Assembly (NCBI GenBank): GCA_963826165.1
Contig: CAWGWC010000018.1
Coordinates: 107,094-171,093 of the forward strand
Source of the DNA: JACVRW01 sp963826165
GTDB taxonomy: Bacteria; Actinomycetota; Thermoleophilia; Solirubrobacterales; Thermoleophilaceae
DNA length: 64,000 bases
Reading direction: 5' to 3'
Shown here in pieces: positions 24,714-33,388 of the stretch. The position numbers and the translations under genes are program-made. The notes under the pieces were generated by a model. It was not told where the DNA came from and ran no database searches. It was given only the letters and a program-made list of their open reading frames with translations. Position 1 is the stretch's first letter, and every line of letters starts with the position of its first letter.

Positions 24714-25711
24714 ACCTTCGCGGCGGGCGCGATCTCGCCCGATCCCCGCACGATCAGCCGGGTGGGCATGAGCACCTCGCGTGCCGGACCCGTCTCCCCG
24801 TCGAGGCGCGCGAAGAGCAGATCCGCCGCCGCATGCCCCAGGCCGATCGGATCCTGCGCCACCACGGTGATGGCCGGCTCCACCGCATCGGCAAGGGTCA
24901 GGTCGTCGATGCCCACCACGGCCACGTCGTGCTGGCGAGCGTCGGCCTGCAGGGCGCACGGCGCCCGAGGTGATCAGGTTCTGGCTGGCCAGCAGGGCTG
25001 TCGGCGGCTCGCCGAGCGCCAGCAGCGACCGGGTGGCCTCGAACGCAGAATCGCTCGAGTCGAGGCCGCCCTGTACGAGATCCGGGTCGTAGCGAACGAG
25101 GTGGCGGGCGAGAGCGTCGCGATAGCCGGCGCGACGCTCGCGAGTGGTGAAGATCTGCTCGCGGTCGCCCAGGAAGGCGATGCGGGTGTGCCCCGACCCG
25201 ACCAGATGGTCGACGGCCGCGGCGGCCGCGCCGGCGTTGTCGATCAGCACCGTGTCGGCCTCGATCGCCTCGGGCGCCCGGTCGATGAACACCACGGCCA
25301 TGCCGGCCCGTACGTCGCGAAGCAGATAGGTCTGATCGCGGGCCACGGAGGCGAGCACCGGGCCGTCCACACGCCGGCCGCAGAAGGCGTGCACCAGCTC
25401 GCGCTCGTGCTCGGGATCCTCGTCGGAGCTGCCCACGAAGGTCAGCACTCCACGGGAGCGAGCCACCTACTCCACGCCGCGGTGGATGGCCGAGAAGAAG
25501 GGATTGGAGACGTCGCCGAGGACGAGGCCGACGCTGGCCGACGCGCGGTCGCCCGGCGCAGGTTGCTGGCGGTCAGGTCGCGGCGGTAGCCCAGCACGGC
25601 CACCGCGTCGCGCACGCGCTCGGCGAGGTCCTCCCGCACGCCGCCGTGGCCGTTGACGACGCGCGAGACCGTGCTCAGGCTCACTCCCGCCACGGCCGCC
25701 ACGTCGTGCAT
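24710..25711 (-). pseudogene. LacI-family regulator, inactivated by frameshifts and an amber codon
   Basis: The helix-turn-helix is intact: MHDVAAVAGVSLSTVSRVVN from ATG 25711. Past the hinge the frame shifts by one base near 25553 to continue as SASVGLVLGDVSNPFFSAIH. An in-frame TAG at 25467-25469 then interrupts it where a glutamate is expected. It resumes with VARSRGVLTFVGSSDEDPEH through HTRIAFLGD to LLASQNLITSG. A further shift near 24955 restores VAVVGIDDLTLADAVEP and the C-terminus. Three lesions argue for true decay. The expected targets are the neighbouring alpha-glucoside transporter and glucosidase. Confidence 0.8.
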
Positions 25712-25770
25712 CGTGGGATGACGCGACGACTCTCCGCGCGGGGGCGGTGTGTGCTTGGTATCGGCCGTGC

Positions 25771-25782
25771 AGAAACGTTTCT
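25771..25782. promoter_or_regulatory. LacI-type operator, perfect 12-bp palindrome
   Basis: AGAAACGTTTCT is exactly self-complementary with the central CG typical of LacI-family operators. It lies 60 bp upstream of the lacI remnant start and would have served for autoregulation. Confidence 0.6.
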
Positions 25783-25857
25783 CGAGCTTTCCCGGCCGCC
25801 CGCCGCATCGGGCCGTCTGCTGTCGAGTTCCCCGACAGCGGGTTATGCGAGCCCACC

Positions 25858-25901
25858 TTGACACGACCCGCACAATCTGTCTGTGTTCGGAAAACGTTGT
25901 C
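25858..25901 (+). promoter_or_regulatory. Promoter/operator region of the sugar ABC operon
   Basis: A perfect -35 TTGACA lies at 25858-25863, but no good -10 follows at 17 nt (CTGTGT). GAAAACGTTGTC at 25890-25901 shares the AAACGTT core with the palindrome at 25771. A repressor there would sit just downstream of the initiation point. The operon's first start is at 25994. Confidence 0.45.
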
Positions 25902-25993
25902 TGAGGGTGCGTCAAGGCCCTTGGCTTCAACGTGGTGCTCAGTGGGTAAGTGCCGCTGAGGTGAGAGCGGAGCAGGAGGGGAGCAGGCGCAGA

Positions 25994-27235
25994 ATGCGGA
26001 CGCTGTGCGTAATCGCAACGGCAATGACCCTTGCCCTGGCCGTGGGATGCGGTGTCGGGGGCGATGAGGGTGGTGAGGGCGCGCGCCAGATCAACTGGTA
26101 CGTCTTCAACGAGCCGGGCGGCGCGTTCGACAAGGCCGTGGCTGACTGCAACAAAGAGGCCGACGGCAAGTACCAGATCAACTACGTCAAGCTGCCGACC
26201 GACGCGAACCAGCAGCGCGAGCTGATCGTCCGCCGCCTCGCCGCTGAGGACAAGACACTCACGCTGGTCGGTATGGACGTGATCTGGACCGCCGAGCTGG
26301 CCGAGGCCGGCTGGATCCTGCCCTGGGAGGGCGAGCGCAAGACCGCCGCCGAGGAGGGCAAGCTCGAGGGTCCGCTCAAGACAGTCCAGTACCAGGGCAA
26401 GACCTGGGCCATCCCCTTCACCAGCAACACCCAGCTGCTGTGGTACCGAAAGGACCGCGTGGACCCGCCACCGGACGACTTCACCTGGGACGAGATGATC
26501 GACCAGGCCGTGGAGAACAAGACGGCGGTCGAGGTACAGGGCGCGCAGTACGAGGGCCTGACCGTGTGGATCAACTCGCTCATCGCGGGAGCCGGCGGTC
26601 AGATCGTCAACCAGAACGGCGACGTGGCGGTCGACGACACCGCCAAGCGCGCCGCCGAGATCGAGGACAAGCTCGCCAACTCGGCTGCCGCGCCTCCGGG
26701 CATGTCCACCAACCGCGAGGACCAGGCGCGCCTTGGCTTCGAGTCCGAGCGCTCCGACTATCAGGTCAACTACTCGTTCATCTACCCGAGCGCCGCCGCG
26801 ATCTCCGAGGACTTCCAGAAGAACATCGGCTGGGCGCGCTACCCGCGCACCGACAAGGACAAGGAGAGCCGGCCGCCGCTGGGCGGCATCAACATCGGCG
26901 TCTCGTCGTTCGCGCCCGAGCCCGAGCTCGCCTTCGACGCCGCCGAGTGCATCACCAACGAGGCACACCAGGGCGACGCCGCGGAGCTGGGCGGCCTGCC
27001 GCCCACCACCGAGTCGGTGTACCAGACCGAGCAGGTCGAGAAAGCGTTCCCGTTCGCCGATGCGCTGCGCGAGTCGATCGACGCAGCCGCGCCGCGGCCG
27101 GTGACACCTGCCTACAGCGACATCTCGCTGGCCATCCAGAAGACCTACCACCCGCCCGACGGGATCTCTCCGGACAACATCGTGGAGACGCTCCGTGAAC
27201 GGATCGAGCTGGCGAGCGAGGGGAGCATCTTCTGA
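25994..27235 (+). CDS. Sugar ABC transporter substrate-binding lipoprotein (MalE-like)
   Basis: The 413-residue protein starts with a lipoprotein signal (RTLCVIATAMTLALAVGCGV; the Cys of LAVGC would be lipidated). The mature part reads INWYVFNEPGGAFDKAV, then GMDVIWTAELAEAGWILPW and WAIPFTSNTQLLWYRKD, as in extracellular solute-binding proteins family 1 for maltose, trehalose or related disaccharides. An upstream in-frame region exists but lacks similarity; ATG 25994 is preceded by GGAGGGG. The next gene overlaps its stop (TGATG). It is the first gene of the importer operon. Confidence 0.92.
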   Translation: MRTLCVIATAMTLALAVGCGVGGDEGGEGARQINWYVFNEPGGAFDKAVADCNKEADGKYQINYVKLPTDANQQRELIVRRLAAEDKTLTLVGMDVIWTAELAEAGWILPWEGERKTAAEEGKLEGPLKTVQYQGKTWAIPFTSNTQLLWYRKDRVDPPPDDFTWDEMIDQAVENKTAVEVQGAQYEGLTVWINSLIAGAGGQIVNQNGDVAVDDTAKRAAEIEDKLANSAAAPPGMSTNREDQARLGFESERSDYQVNYSFIYPSAAAISEDFQKNIGWARYPRTDKDKESRPPLGGINIGVSSFAPEPELAFDAAECITNEAHQGDAAELGGLPPTTESVYQTEQVEKAFPFADALRESIDAAAPRPVTPAYSDISLAIQKTYHPPDGISPDNIVETLRERIELASEGSIF

Positions 27236-28179
27236 TGGAAGCCGCCGCGTCAGAGGCAATCCGGGAGCAAAAGGCGCCCGACAAGAAGAAGGTCACCGAC
27301 AAGACCAAGGCCGAGCGCAAGCTGGCGTACATGCTGTGCGCGCCGGCGGTGATCGCGATGCTCGTCGTCACCGGCTATCCGATCGCCTACGCGGTCTACC
27401 TCTCCCTGCAGAAGTTCGATCTGCGCTTCCCCGACGACAAGGAGTTCGTCGGCCTGGCGAACTACGGGGACGTGCTCAGTTCCACCACCTGGTGGAGCGA
27501 CGTGGTCACCACCCTGATCATCACGGTGGCCTCGGTGTCGGTCGAGCTCGTGCTGGGCATGGCCATCGCGCTCGTCATGCACCGCGCCATCTTCGGCCGC
27601 GGTCCCGTGCGCGCCGCCATCCTGATCCCCTACGGCATCATCACCGTGGTCGCCGCGTTCGCGTGGAAGTACGCGTTCGACCCCACCAGCGGCTTCATCG
27701 CAGGCCTGCCGCTCATCTCAGACACCGCGCAGCCCCTCAACACCAAGGAGGGCTCGCTGCTGGTCATCATCCTGGCCGAGATCTGGAAGACCACGCCCTT
27801 CATGGCGCTGCTCCTCCTGGCCGGCCTGGCGCTCGTGCCGGACGAGCTCCACGAGGCGGCCAAGGTGGACGGCGCGAGCACGGTGCAGCGCTTCTTCCGC
27901 ATCACTCTTCCACTGATGAAGCCCGCGATTCTCGTAGCGCTGCTCTTCCGCACGCTCGACGCGTTCCGAATATTCGACTCGCCGTACATCATCCAACCGG
28001 GAGGGGCGCTGGGCACCGAAACGGTATCCATCCTGGGCTACAACGTGCTCATCAATCGCGTCAACCTGGGCCTCGGCTCCGCGATCTCGATCCTCATCTT
28101 CATCTGCGTGATCCTCATCGCCGTGCTGTTCGTCAAGGGGCTGGGCACGAGCACCGCCCAGCAGAGAGGGGAGACCTGA
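27235..28179 (+). CDS. Sugar ABC transporter permease, MalF-like
   Basis: The 314-residue inner-membrane protein has six hydrophobic segments and the binding-protein-dependent EAA loop (DELHEAAKVDGASTVQRFF then RITLPLMKPAI), through which it contacts the ATPase. The basic N-terminus (PDKKKVTDKTKAERKLAY) is cytosolic. Its ATG overlaps the stop of the binding-protein gene by one base, so the two are coupled. It pairs with the MalG-like protein encoded next. Confidence 0.92.
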   Translation: MEAAASEAIREQKAPDKKKVTDKTKAERKLAYMLCAPAVIAMLVVTGYPIAYAVYLSLQKFDLRFPDDKEFVGLANYGDVLSSTTWWSDVVTTLIITVASVSVELVLGMAIALVMHRAIFGRGPVRAAILIPYGIITVVAAFAWKYAFDPTSGFIAGLPLISDTAQPLNTKEGSLLVIILAEIWKTTPFMALLLLAGLALVPDELHEAAKVDGASTVQRFFRITLPLMKPAILVALLFRTLDAFRIFDSPYIIQPGGALGTETVSILGYNVLINRVNLGLGSAISILIFICVILIAVLFVKGLGTSTAQQRGET

Positions 28180-28180
28180 G

Positions 28181-29011
28181 GTGGAAGGCCATACCAACAA
28201 GGAGCGCCTGCTCTGGGGCATCGGCATCCTCGTCGTTCTCCTCTACGCGCTCATCCCCGTTGCGTGGATCGCCTCACTGTCGCTCAAGAAGCCGGAGCAG
28301 ATCGGCGACGGCAAGTTCTTCTCGGGCTTCTCGTTCGAGAACTACGAGGTCATCTTCTCCGACGACCAGTTCATCGCCGCGCTGATCAACTCGATCGGCA
28401 TCGCCGCGATCGCCACGTTCATCTCGATCGTGCTGGCGGCCATGGCGGCCTACGCGACCTCGCGGCTCGACTTCCCGGGCAAGGTCGTGATCCTGTCGGG
28501 AGCGCTGGCGGTGGCCATGTTCCCGCCGATCTCGATCGTCGGGTCGCTGTTCGACATGTGGCGCTCGCTCGGCCTGTACGACACCTGGCCCGGCCTGATC
28601 ATTCCCTATATGACCTTCACGCTACCGCTGGCCATCTACACGCTGTCGGCGTTCTTCCGGGAGATCCCGTGGGAGCTCGAGCAGGCGGCCCAGGTGGACG
28701 GGGCCACGCCGTTCCAGGCCTTCCGCAAGATCATCGTCCCGCTGGCGGCACCGGGTGTGTTCACGGCAGCGATCCTGGTGTTCATCTTCGCCTGGAACGA
28801 CTTCATCTTCGCCACCACACTCACCTCCACCGACGCCGCTCGAACCGTGCCCGCAGCGCTGGCCTTCTTCACCGGCGCGTCGCAGTTCGAGCAGCCGATC
28901 GCGGCCGTCTGTGCCGCTTCGGTGGTGGTCACCGTGCCCATCATCATCATGGTCCTGATCTTCCAGCGCCGGATCGTCGCGGGCCTCACCGCCGGCGCCG
29001 TGAAGGGATAA
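28181..29011 (+). CDS. Sugar ABC transporter permease, MalG-like
   Basis: The 276-residue protein begins at GTG 28181, one base after the previous stop. It has six membrane segments and the EAA loop (PWELEQAAQVDGATPFQAFR then KIIVPLAAPGVF), the ATPase coupling helix of the MalG group. PVAWIASLSLKKPEQI follows the first segment, typical of MalG. It forms the pore with the MalF-like subunit. Confidence 0.92.
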   Translation: MEGHTNKERLLWGIGILVVLLYALIPVAWIASLSLKKPEQIGDGKFFSGFSFENYEVIFSDDQFIAALINSIGIAAIATFISIVLAAMAAYATSRLDFPGKVVILSGALAVAMFPPISIVGSLFDMWRSLGLYDTWPGLIIPYMTFTLPLAIYTLSAFFREIPWELEQAAQVDGATPFQAFRKIIVPLAAPGVFTAAILVFIFAWNDFIFATTLTSTDAARTVPAALAFFTGASQFEQPIAAVCAASVVVTVPIIIMVLIFQRRIVAGLTAGAVKG

Positions 29012-29023
29012 GGAGGCCCTCTC

Positions 29024-30337
29024 ATGGCAGGCATCACCCTCAGCAACCTGACCAAGCGGTATCCGGACGGCTTCGAGGCCGTCAAGGAGATGGACCTCGA
29101 GATCGCCGACGGCGAGTTCGTGATCCTCGTGGGCCCGTCGGGCTGCGGCAAGTCCACGGCGCTGCGCATGATCGCCGGGCTCGAGGACATCACCGAGGGT
29201 GAGCTGCGCATCGGCGACGAGGTCGTCAACGACAAGGCGCCCAAGGACCGCGACATCGCGATGGTGTTCCAGAACTACGCGCTCTATCCGCACATGAGCG
29301 TGCGCGACAACATGGGCTTCGCGCTGAAGCTGCGTGGCGTCGACAAGGGTGAGATCGACCAGAAGGTGGGCGACGCCGCCAAGGTGCTCGACCTCGAAGC
29401 GCATCTCGACCGCAAGCCGTCGCAGCTCTCGGGCGGTCAGCGTCAGCGCGTGGCCATGGGCCGCGCGATCGTGCGCGAGCCGTCGGCCTTCCTGATGGAC
29501 GAGCCGCTGTCCAACCTCGACGCCAAGCTGCGCGTGGCCATGCGCACCGAGGTGGCACGCATCCAGCAGTCGCTCGGCACCACCACGGTCTACGTGACCC
29601 ACGATCAGACCGAGGCCATGACCCTCGGCGACCGCGTGGCCGTGATGCGCGCGGGCCTGATCCAGCAGGTGGGCTCGCCCATGCAGCTCTACAACGAGCC
29701 GGTCAACCTGTTCGTGGCCGGCTTCGTCGGGTCCCCGGCGATGAACTTCATGCCTGCCACCGTGGAGGGCGGGACGGTCAAGCTGCCCATCGGAGACGTG
29801 GAGCTGCCCAGCGAGCTGCACGACGCGGTCCGCGACTACAGCGGCAAGAACCTGATCGCCGGCATCCGGCCCGAGCACTTCGAGGACGCCGCGCTGGTGG
29901 GCGAGGCCAAGGACAAGGGCACGACCTTCAACTCACACATCGAGGTGGTCGAGTCGATGGGCGCCGAGCTCTACGCCCACTTCACCGTCGAGACCGATCA
30001 GGCGATCGATTCAGCCGAGCTGCGCGAGCTGGCCCAGGACGCCGGCGGGGGCGACGTCCCGATGGAGAGCGAGGAGGGACGCATCGTCGCCCGGCTCGAT
30101 CCGGCCAGCGAGGTGAAGGTCGGCCAGGAGGCCGAGCTCTGGGTGGACGCGACCCGGCTGCAGCTCTTCGATCCCGAGGACGGGCGCAACCTGATGGTGG
30201 AGCACCAGGGACCGGCGGCCACCACCGGTGACGGCCAGGGCCGCGACACCGAGCGCGAGGTGGCTGGGGAGGAGTCGGCCAATCCCCAGCCCGGAGCCAC
30301 GGGCGGCAGTGTCGATGAGCCGGACGCCCGGGCCTAG
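29024..30337 (+). CDS. Sugar ABC transporter ATP-binding protein, MalK/UgpC/MsiK-like
   Basis: The 437-residue ATPase carries Walker A GPSGCGKST (residues 37-45), Q-loop VFQNYALYPHM, signature LSGGQRQRVAMGRA and Walker B FLMDEPLSNLDAKLR. The C-terminal MalK regulatory domain of OB-fold type follows (GIRPEHFEDAAL). It is longer than the usual 360-380 residues because of an acidic insertion around residues 325-345 (LAQDAGGGDVPMESEEGR) and a disordered tail after residue 395. Its last 23 bp overlap the start of the phosphoesterase gene. It completes a full importer with the three genes before it. Confidence 0.93.
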   Translation: MAGITLSNLTKRYPDGFEAVKEMDLEIADGEFVILVGPSGCGKSTALRMIAGLEDITEGELRIGDEVVNDKAPKDRDIAMVFQNYALYPHMSVRDNMGFALKLRGVDKGEIDQKVGDAAKVLDLEAHLDRKPSQLSGGQRQRVAMGRAIVREPSAFLMDEPLSNLDAKLRVAMRTEVARIQQSLGTTTVYVTHDQTEAMTLGDRVAVMRAGLIQQVGSPMQLYNEPVNLFVAGFVGSPAMNFMPATVEGGTVKLPIGDVELPSELHDAVRDYSGKNLIAGIRPEHFEDAALVGEAKDKGTTFNSHIEVVESMGAELYAHFTVETDQAIDSAELRELAQDAGGGDVPMESEEGRIVARLDPASEVKVGQEAELWVDATRLQLFDPEDGRNLMVEHQGPAATTGDGQGRDTEREVAGEESANPQPGATGGSVDEPDARA

Positions 30338-31097
30338 CAACCGCCTTCTCCTCCTACAGCTCAGCGACACCCACGTCGGCGCCGACTGGGGCGTGGGCGA
30401 CCCGATCGCCGGCCTGCGCGCGACGGTGGCCGCGGTGTTGGCGCTGCCGCAGGCGCCGGACGCCGTGCTCGTGTCGGGGGATCTCGTGGAAAACAGGTGC
30501 GACGACGAGTACGCGCTCTTCCAGGAGCTGCTGGCGCCGCTCGGCGCGCCGCTGCACGTCCTGCCGGGCAACCACGACGATCGTGGCATGCTGCGACGCC
30601 ACTTCGAGCTGCCGGGCTCCGGTGACGAACCCACCCAATACGCGGTGGACCTGGGGTCGCTGCGCCTCCTCGCCCTCGACAGCACGCGGCCTGGGGAGGA
30701 TGCCGGCGCGCTCGACGCTCAGCGCGTGGACTGGCTCGACGCGGAGCTGGGCGCCCACCCGGACACGCCGTCCCTGATCGCGATGCACCATCCACCCATT
30801 CACACCGGGATCCCGGCCCTCGACGCCATGGGCCTGCCGGATGCCGACCGGCGCGCGCTCGCCGGAGTGGTGGCAGCGCACGGCCAGGTGAGCGGGCTGG
30901 TGGCCGGTCACCTCCACCGCACGATGACGGGTGAGGTCGGCGGGCGGCCGGTGCTCGTGGCGCCCAGCACGTTCGCCCAGATGGAGCTCGATTTCGACAT
31001 GGAGAGCCTCGAGCTGGCGGGCGGCGCAGCCGGCTTCGTCATCCATGCGCTCCGGGACGGCGAGCTGGTCTCGCACGTCCAGCCGGTGAGCTACTAG
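30315..31097 (+). CDS. Calcineurin-like metallophosphoesterase (CpdA/GpdQ type)
   Basis: The 260-residue protein has the full set of binuclear-metal motifs: LSDTHV (Asp, His), SGDLVE, GNHDD, MHHPP and GHLH. This class III phosphodiesterase-like arrangement is shared by cyclic-nucleotide (CpdA) and glycerophosphodiester (GpdQ) enzymes. The ATG at 30315 lies 23 bp inside the ATPase gene in another frame, so translation is probably coupled to the sugar operon. A cAMP role would be attractive here but is not shown. Confidence 0.88.
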   Translation: MSRTPGPSNRLLLLQLSDTHVGADWGVGDPIAGLRATVAAVLALPQAPDAVLVSGDLVENRCDDEYALFQELLAPLGAPLHVLPGNHDDRGMLRRHFELPGSGDEPTQYAVDLGSLRLLALDSTRPGEDAGALDAQRVDWLDAELGAHPDTPSLIAMHHPPIHTGIPALDAMGLPDADRRALAGVVAAHGQVSGLVAGHLHRTMTGEVGGRPVLVAPSTFAQMELDFDMESLELAGGAAGFVIHALRDGELVSHVQPVSY

Positions 31098-31104
31098 CCG
31101 GTCT

Positions 31105-32364
31105 TCACGGTCGTCCGTTGCGGAGGTGGCGGTCGAAGAAGCCGACTACGCGCTGCTCGTATTCACGGGGCTGCGCTTCGAGGGCTCCGACGTGACCGGC
31201 CCCACGGACGCCCCAGATCGCCTTGGGTTGGCGGGCCGCGCGGTAGTAGGCGGTGTTGAAGCGGCGCTCTTCGCCCGCGCCGACCGCGGGTGAGTAGATG
31301 AGGAAGGTCGCTCTTGGCGAGATCTGGTCCACCTGGTCGATCAGGTGCTCCGGGGGCGCGGCGTCCGAGAAGACGGCCGTGCCCGCGGTGATCACGGAGT
31401 TGATGACGACGGGTCCCCACGGGCTTCCCGGCACGCTCCGCAGCTCGCCGCCCGAGCGGGCGCTGGCGCCCTCGGAGACGACGGCCTCGAGGTCGTGGTT
31501 GTGCGCCGCGGCCTGCAGGAAGGTCTCTCCGCCGACCGACAGCCCGAGGCCGCCGATGCGGCCGGGCTCGACGTCGGGCCGGCGCTTGAGGAAGTCGACG
31601 GCGGCGATCAGGTCGAGCTCGCCCTCGTCCCAGGCGTACGGGTTGGGGTCGCCGTCGCTCTCACCCTCGCCGCGCCGGTCGAAGATCAACACGCCGTAGC
31701 CATGGCGGGCCAGCATGCGGGCCGGGGCCTGGCTGCCCTTGCGACCGAACGCGACGATCACGGCGGCGCCGTTCTCCGAGGGGACGTAGGTCCCCTCGAG
31801 GGTCAGGCCGTCGCTCGTGTGCAGCTGCACGTCCTCGGTGGCGGCGCTGCCCAGGTCGATGGAGGCCACCGGCGGTCGTGCCGCGTGGGTGCCGACGTAG
31901 GCGTAGCCCAGCGGGAACATGACGAATACGGCGCCGACCAGGCTCGCGGCGGCGATCGCGGCCCGGCGCAGGATGCGGCGCGGCACGCTGCCCTCGCGCC
32001 GGCGGGTCGTCCACAGCGTGACGAGGCCGAGCCCGAGCAGGGCCACGCCGGCGCCCAGGGCCACGAGCCCGGTGAAGTCGTCGCCCGAGGGGCCGACCTT
32101 CGTCGTGTAATGCACGGCCTCGATCCCGGTGGCGATCCCGAAGACGCCGGTCAGCAGCGCGATCGCCGCGCGGGCCCCGCCCGGTACACGGGCGTACGCA
32201 GCTGCGGCCAGGCCCAGAACGGCCAGCGGCACCAGGCCGCTCACGAGGTGGTCGCCGGCCGAGGTGCCGGGCTGGGGCTGGATGAAGGAGTCGTCGGCCA
32301 CGTGAAGGGCGATCAGGCCGGCCGCCACGTAGAAGATGGACCTGTTCGAAGGGGAGAAGGTCAT
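31105..32364 (-). CDS. Membrane-anchored alpha/beta hydrolase
   Basis: The 419-residue protein joins an N-terminal membrane domain (about five hydrophobic segments in residues 10-165) to an alpha/beta-hydrolase domain. In the latter, TSDGLTLEGTYVPSENGAAV opens the sheet, YGVLIFDRRGEGESDG follows, and IGGLGLSVGGETFLQAA provides the nucleophile elbow (Gly-x-Ser-x-Gly). A late His in GAGHVGAL probably completes the triad. It may hydrolyse an ester or peptide at the membrane face. Substrate is unknown. Confidence 0.82.
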   Translation of the reverse strand: MTFSPSNRSIFYVAAGLIALHVADDSFIQPQPGTSAGDHLVSGLVPLAVLGLAAAAYARVPGGARAAIALLTGVFGIATGIEAVHYTTKVGPSGDDFTGLVALGAGVALLGLGLVTLWTTRRREGSVPRRILRRAAIAAASLVGAVFVMFPLGYAYVGTHAARPPVASIDLGSAATEDVQLHTSDGLTLEGTYVPSENGAAVIVAFGRKGSQAPARMLARHGYGVLIFDRRGEGESDGDPNPYAWDEGELDLIAAVDFLKRRPDVEPGRIGGLGLSVGGETFLQAAAHNHDLEAVVSEGASARSGGELRSVPGSPWGPVVINSVITAGTAVFSDAAPPEHLIDQVDQISPRATFLIYSPAVGAGEERRFNTAYYRAARQPKAIWGVRGAGHVGALEAQPREYEQRVVGFFDRHLRNGRP

Positions 32365-32445
32365 GCTTCGATCCTGTCTCCGGAGCCCCGTCAGAACATC
32401 GGGGGAAAACCCTGAACCCGCGCCCCGAACCTGGAAAGCGCGCGC

Positions 32446-33342
32446 CTACTTGAGCTCGCGCCGCAACCGGCGCACCATCGTGTCGTCGTCGCCGCTCGGG
32501 TGGGCGAGGTCCTGGCGGACCGCCTCGACGATCGCGTCGTCCCACTCGTGCGTGCGCAGCACGAGATAGCGCAGGTGCGACACGCGCATGTAGGCCTCGG
32601 TCTCCGTGCCGCGGCCGATCAGGTCGGCTTCCGTCAGCAGCTCGATGACCGGCTCGTACTCGTCCTTGAACCAGGAGAGGGCGACCTCGGCCCGGCTCAG
32701 AACCTCGCCGCGGTCCTGAATGGCGCGGAAGCCCCACGCCTCGATGGCCTCGGCCAGCGCGGCGTAGCGCCACTCGTCCGACAGGTTGATGCGAGCCCGT
32801 GCGTCCTGGGGCAGAGGCACGCGCTCGTAGAACAGCCGCTCGTGGCTCTTGAGCGGGAGGTCCGACATCCGGATCTCGCGGTTGGCGCCCACCTGGGTGA
32901 GCACCTCGGTCACGTAGGCGTTGATGTCCTTGTGGCCGAGCGCCCGGGCCACCGACACGCGGTGGTGCCCGTCCTTGACGAAGTGCATGTCCCCGATCCG
33001 GTACACGTCGATCGGCGGCATGCCCTCTCCGCGCCGCTGGGCCACGGCGATCCGCTCCCACCGCGGCCGCACGCGCTGCGTGGTGGGCCGGAAGCGCCGG
33101 TCGAACTCGCGCGAGCGATCGACGGTGCCTACGATCGAATCGAGCGTGATCACCTGCTGGCCCAGCCGCCGCTCGCCGGTCTGACCGAGGGCCTGCAGGA
33201 CCTCCTCGAAGGGCAGGATGTGGTTGACGTCGCTCGGCTCGCCGCGGAGGCGGGCGCTCAGCGCAGCAAGGGCGCGCCGCCGCCGTGCGCGGTTGAAGTC
33301 GAACTGCGCGTCAGCGCTCGGAAGACCGGTGTCCCTGGCCAT
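32446..33342 (-). CDS. ParB-like nuclease-domain protein
   Basis: The 298-residue protein contains the ParB N-terminal fold signature around residues 110-145: IDVYRIGDMHFVKDGHHRVS followed by VARALGHKDINAYV. The GHHR corresponds to the GERR box that binds CTP in true ParB proteins. It lacks the helix-turn-helix and dimer domains of chromosome partitioning ParB and has no parA nearby. I chose ATG 33342; further upstream sequence is low-complexity and unlike the family. It may be a free-standing CTP-binding or nuclease-like protein. Confidence 0.78.
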   Translation of the reverse strand: MARDTGLPSADAQFDFNRARRRRALAALSARLRGEPSDVNHILPFEEVLQALGQTGERRLGQQVITLDSIVGTVDRSREFDRRFRPTTQRVRPRWERIAVAQRRGEGMPPIDVYRIGDMHFVKDGHHRVSVARALGHKDINAYVTEVLTQVGANREIRMSDLPLKSHERLFYERVPLPQDARARINLSDEWRYAALAEAIEAWGFRAIQDRGEVLSRAEVALSWFKDEYEPVIELLTEADLIGRGTETEAYMRVSHLRYLVLRTHEWDDAIVEAVRQDLAHPSGDDDTMVRRLRRELK

Positions 33343-33388
33343 CCACCGAAGATACTGACCGCGCCTTAGGCGGAAGTAACGGAGATGC

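Noticed and set aside
28622..29878. 418-residue antisense frame across malG/malK
   Set aside because: It is a shadow of two strongly supported genes, with His- and Asp-rich low-complexity composition and no family match.
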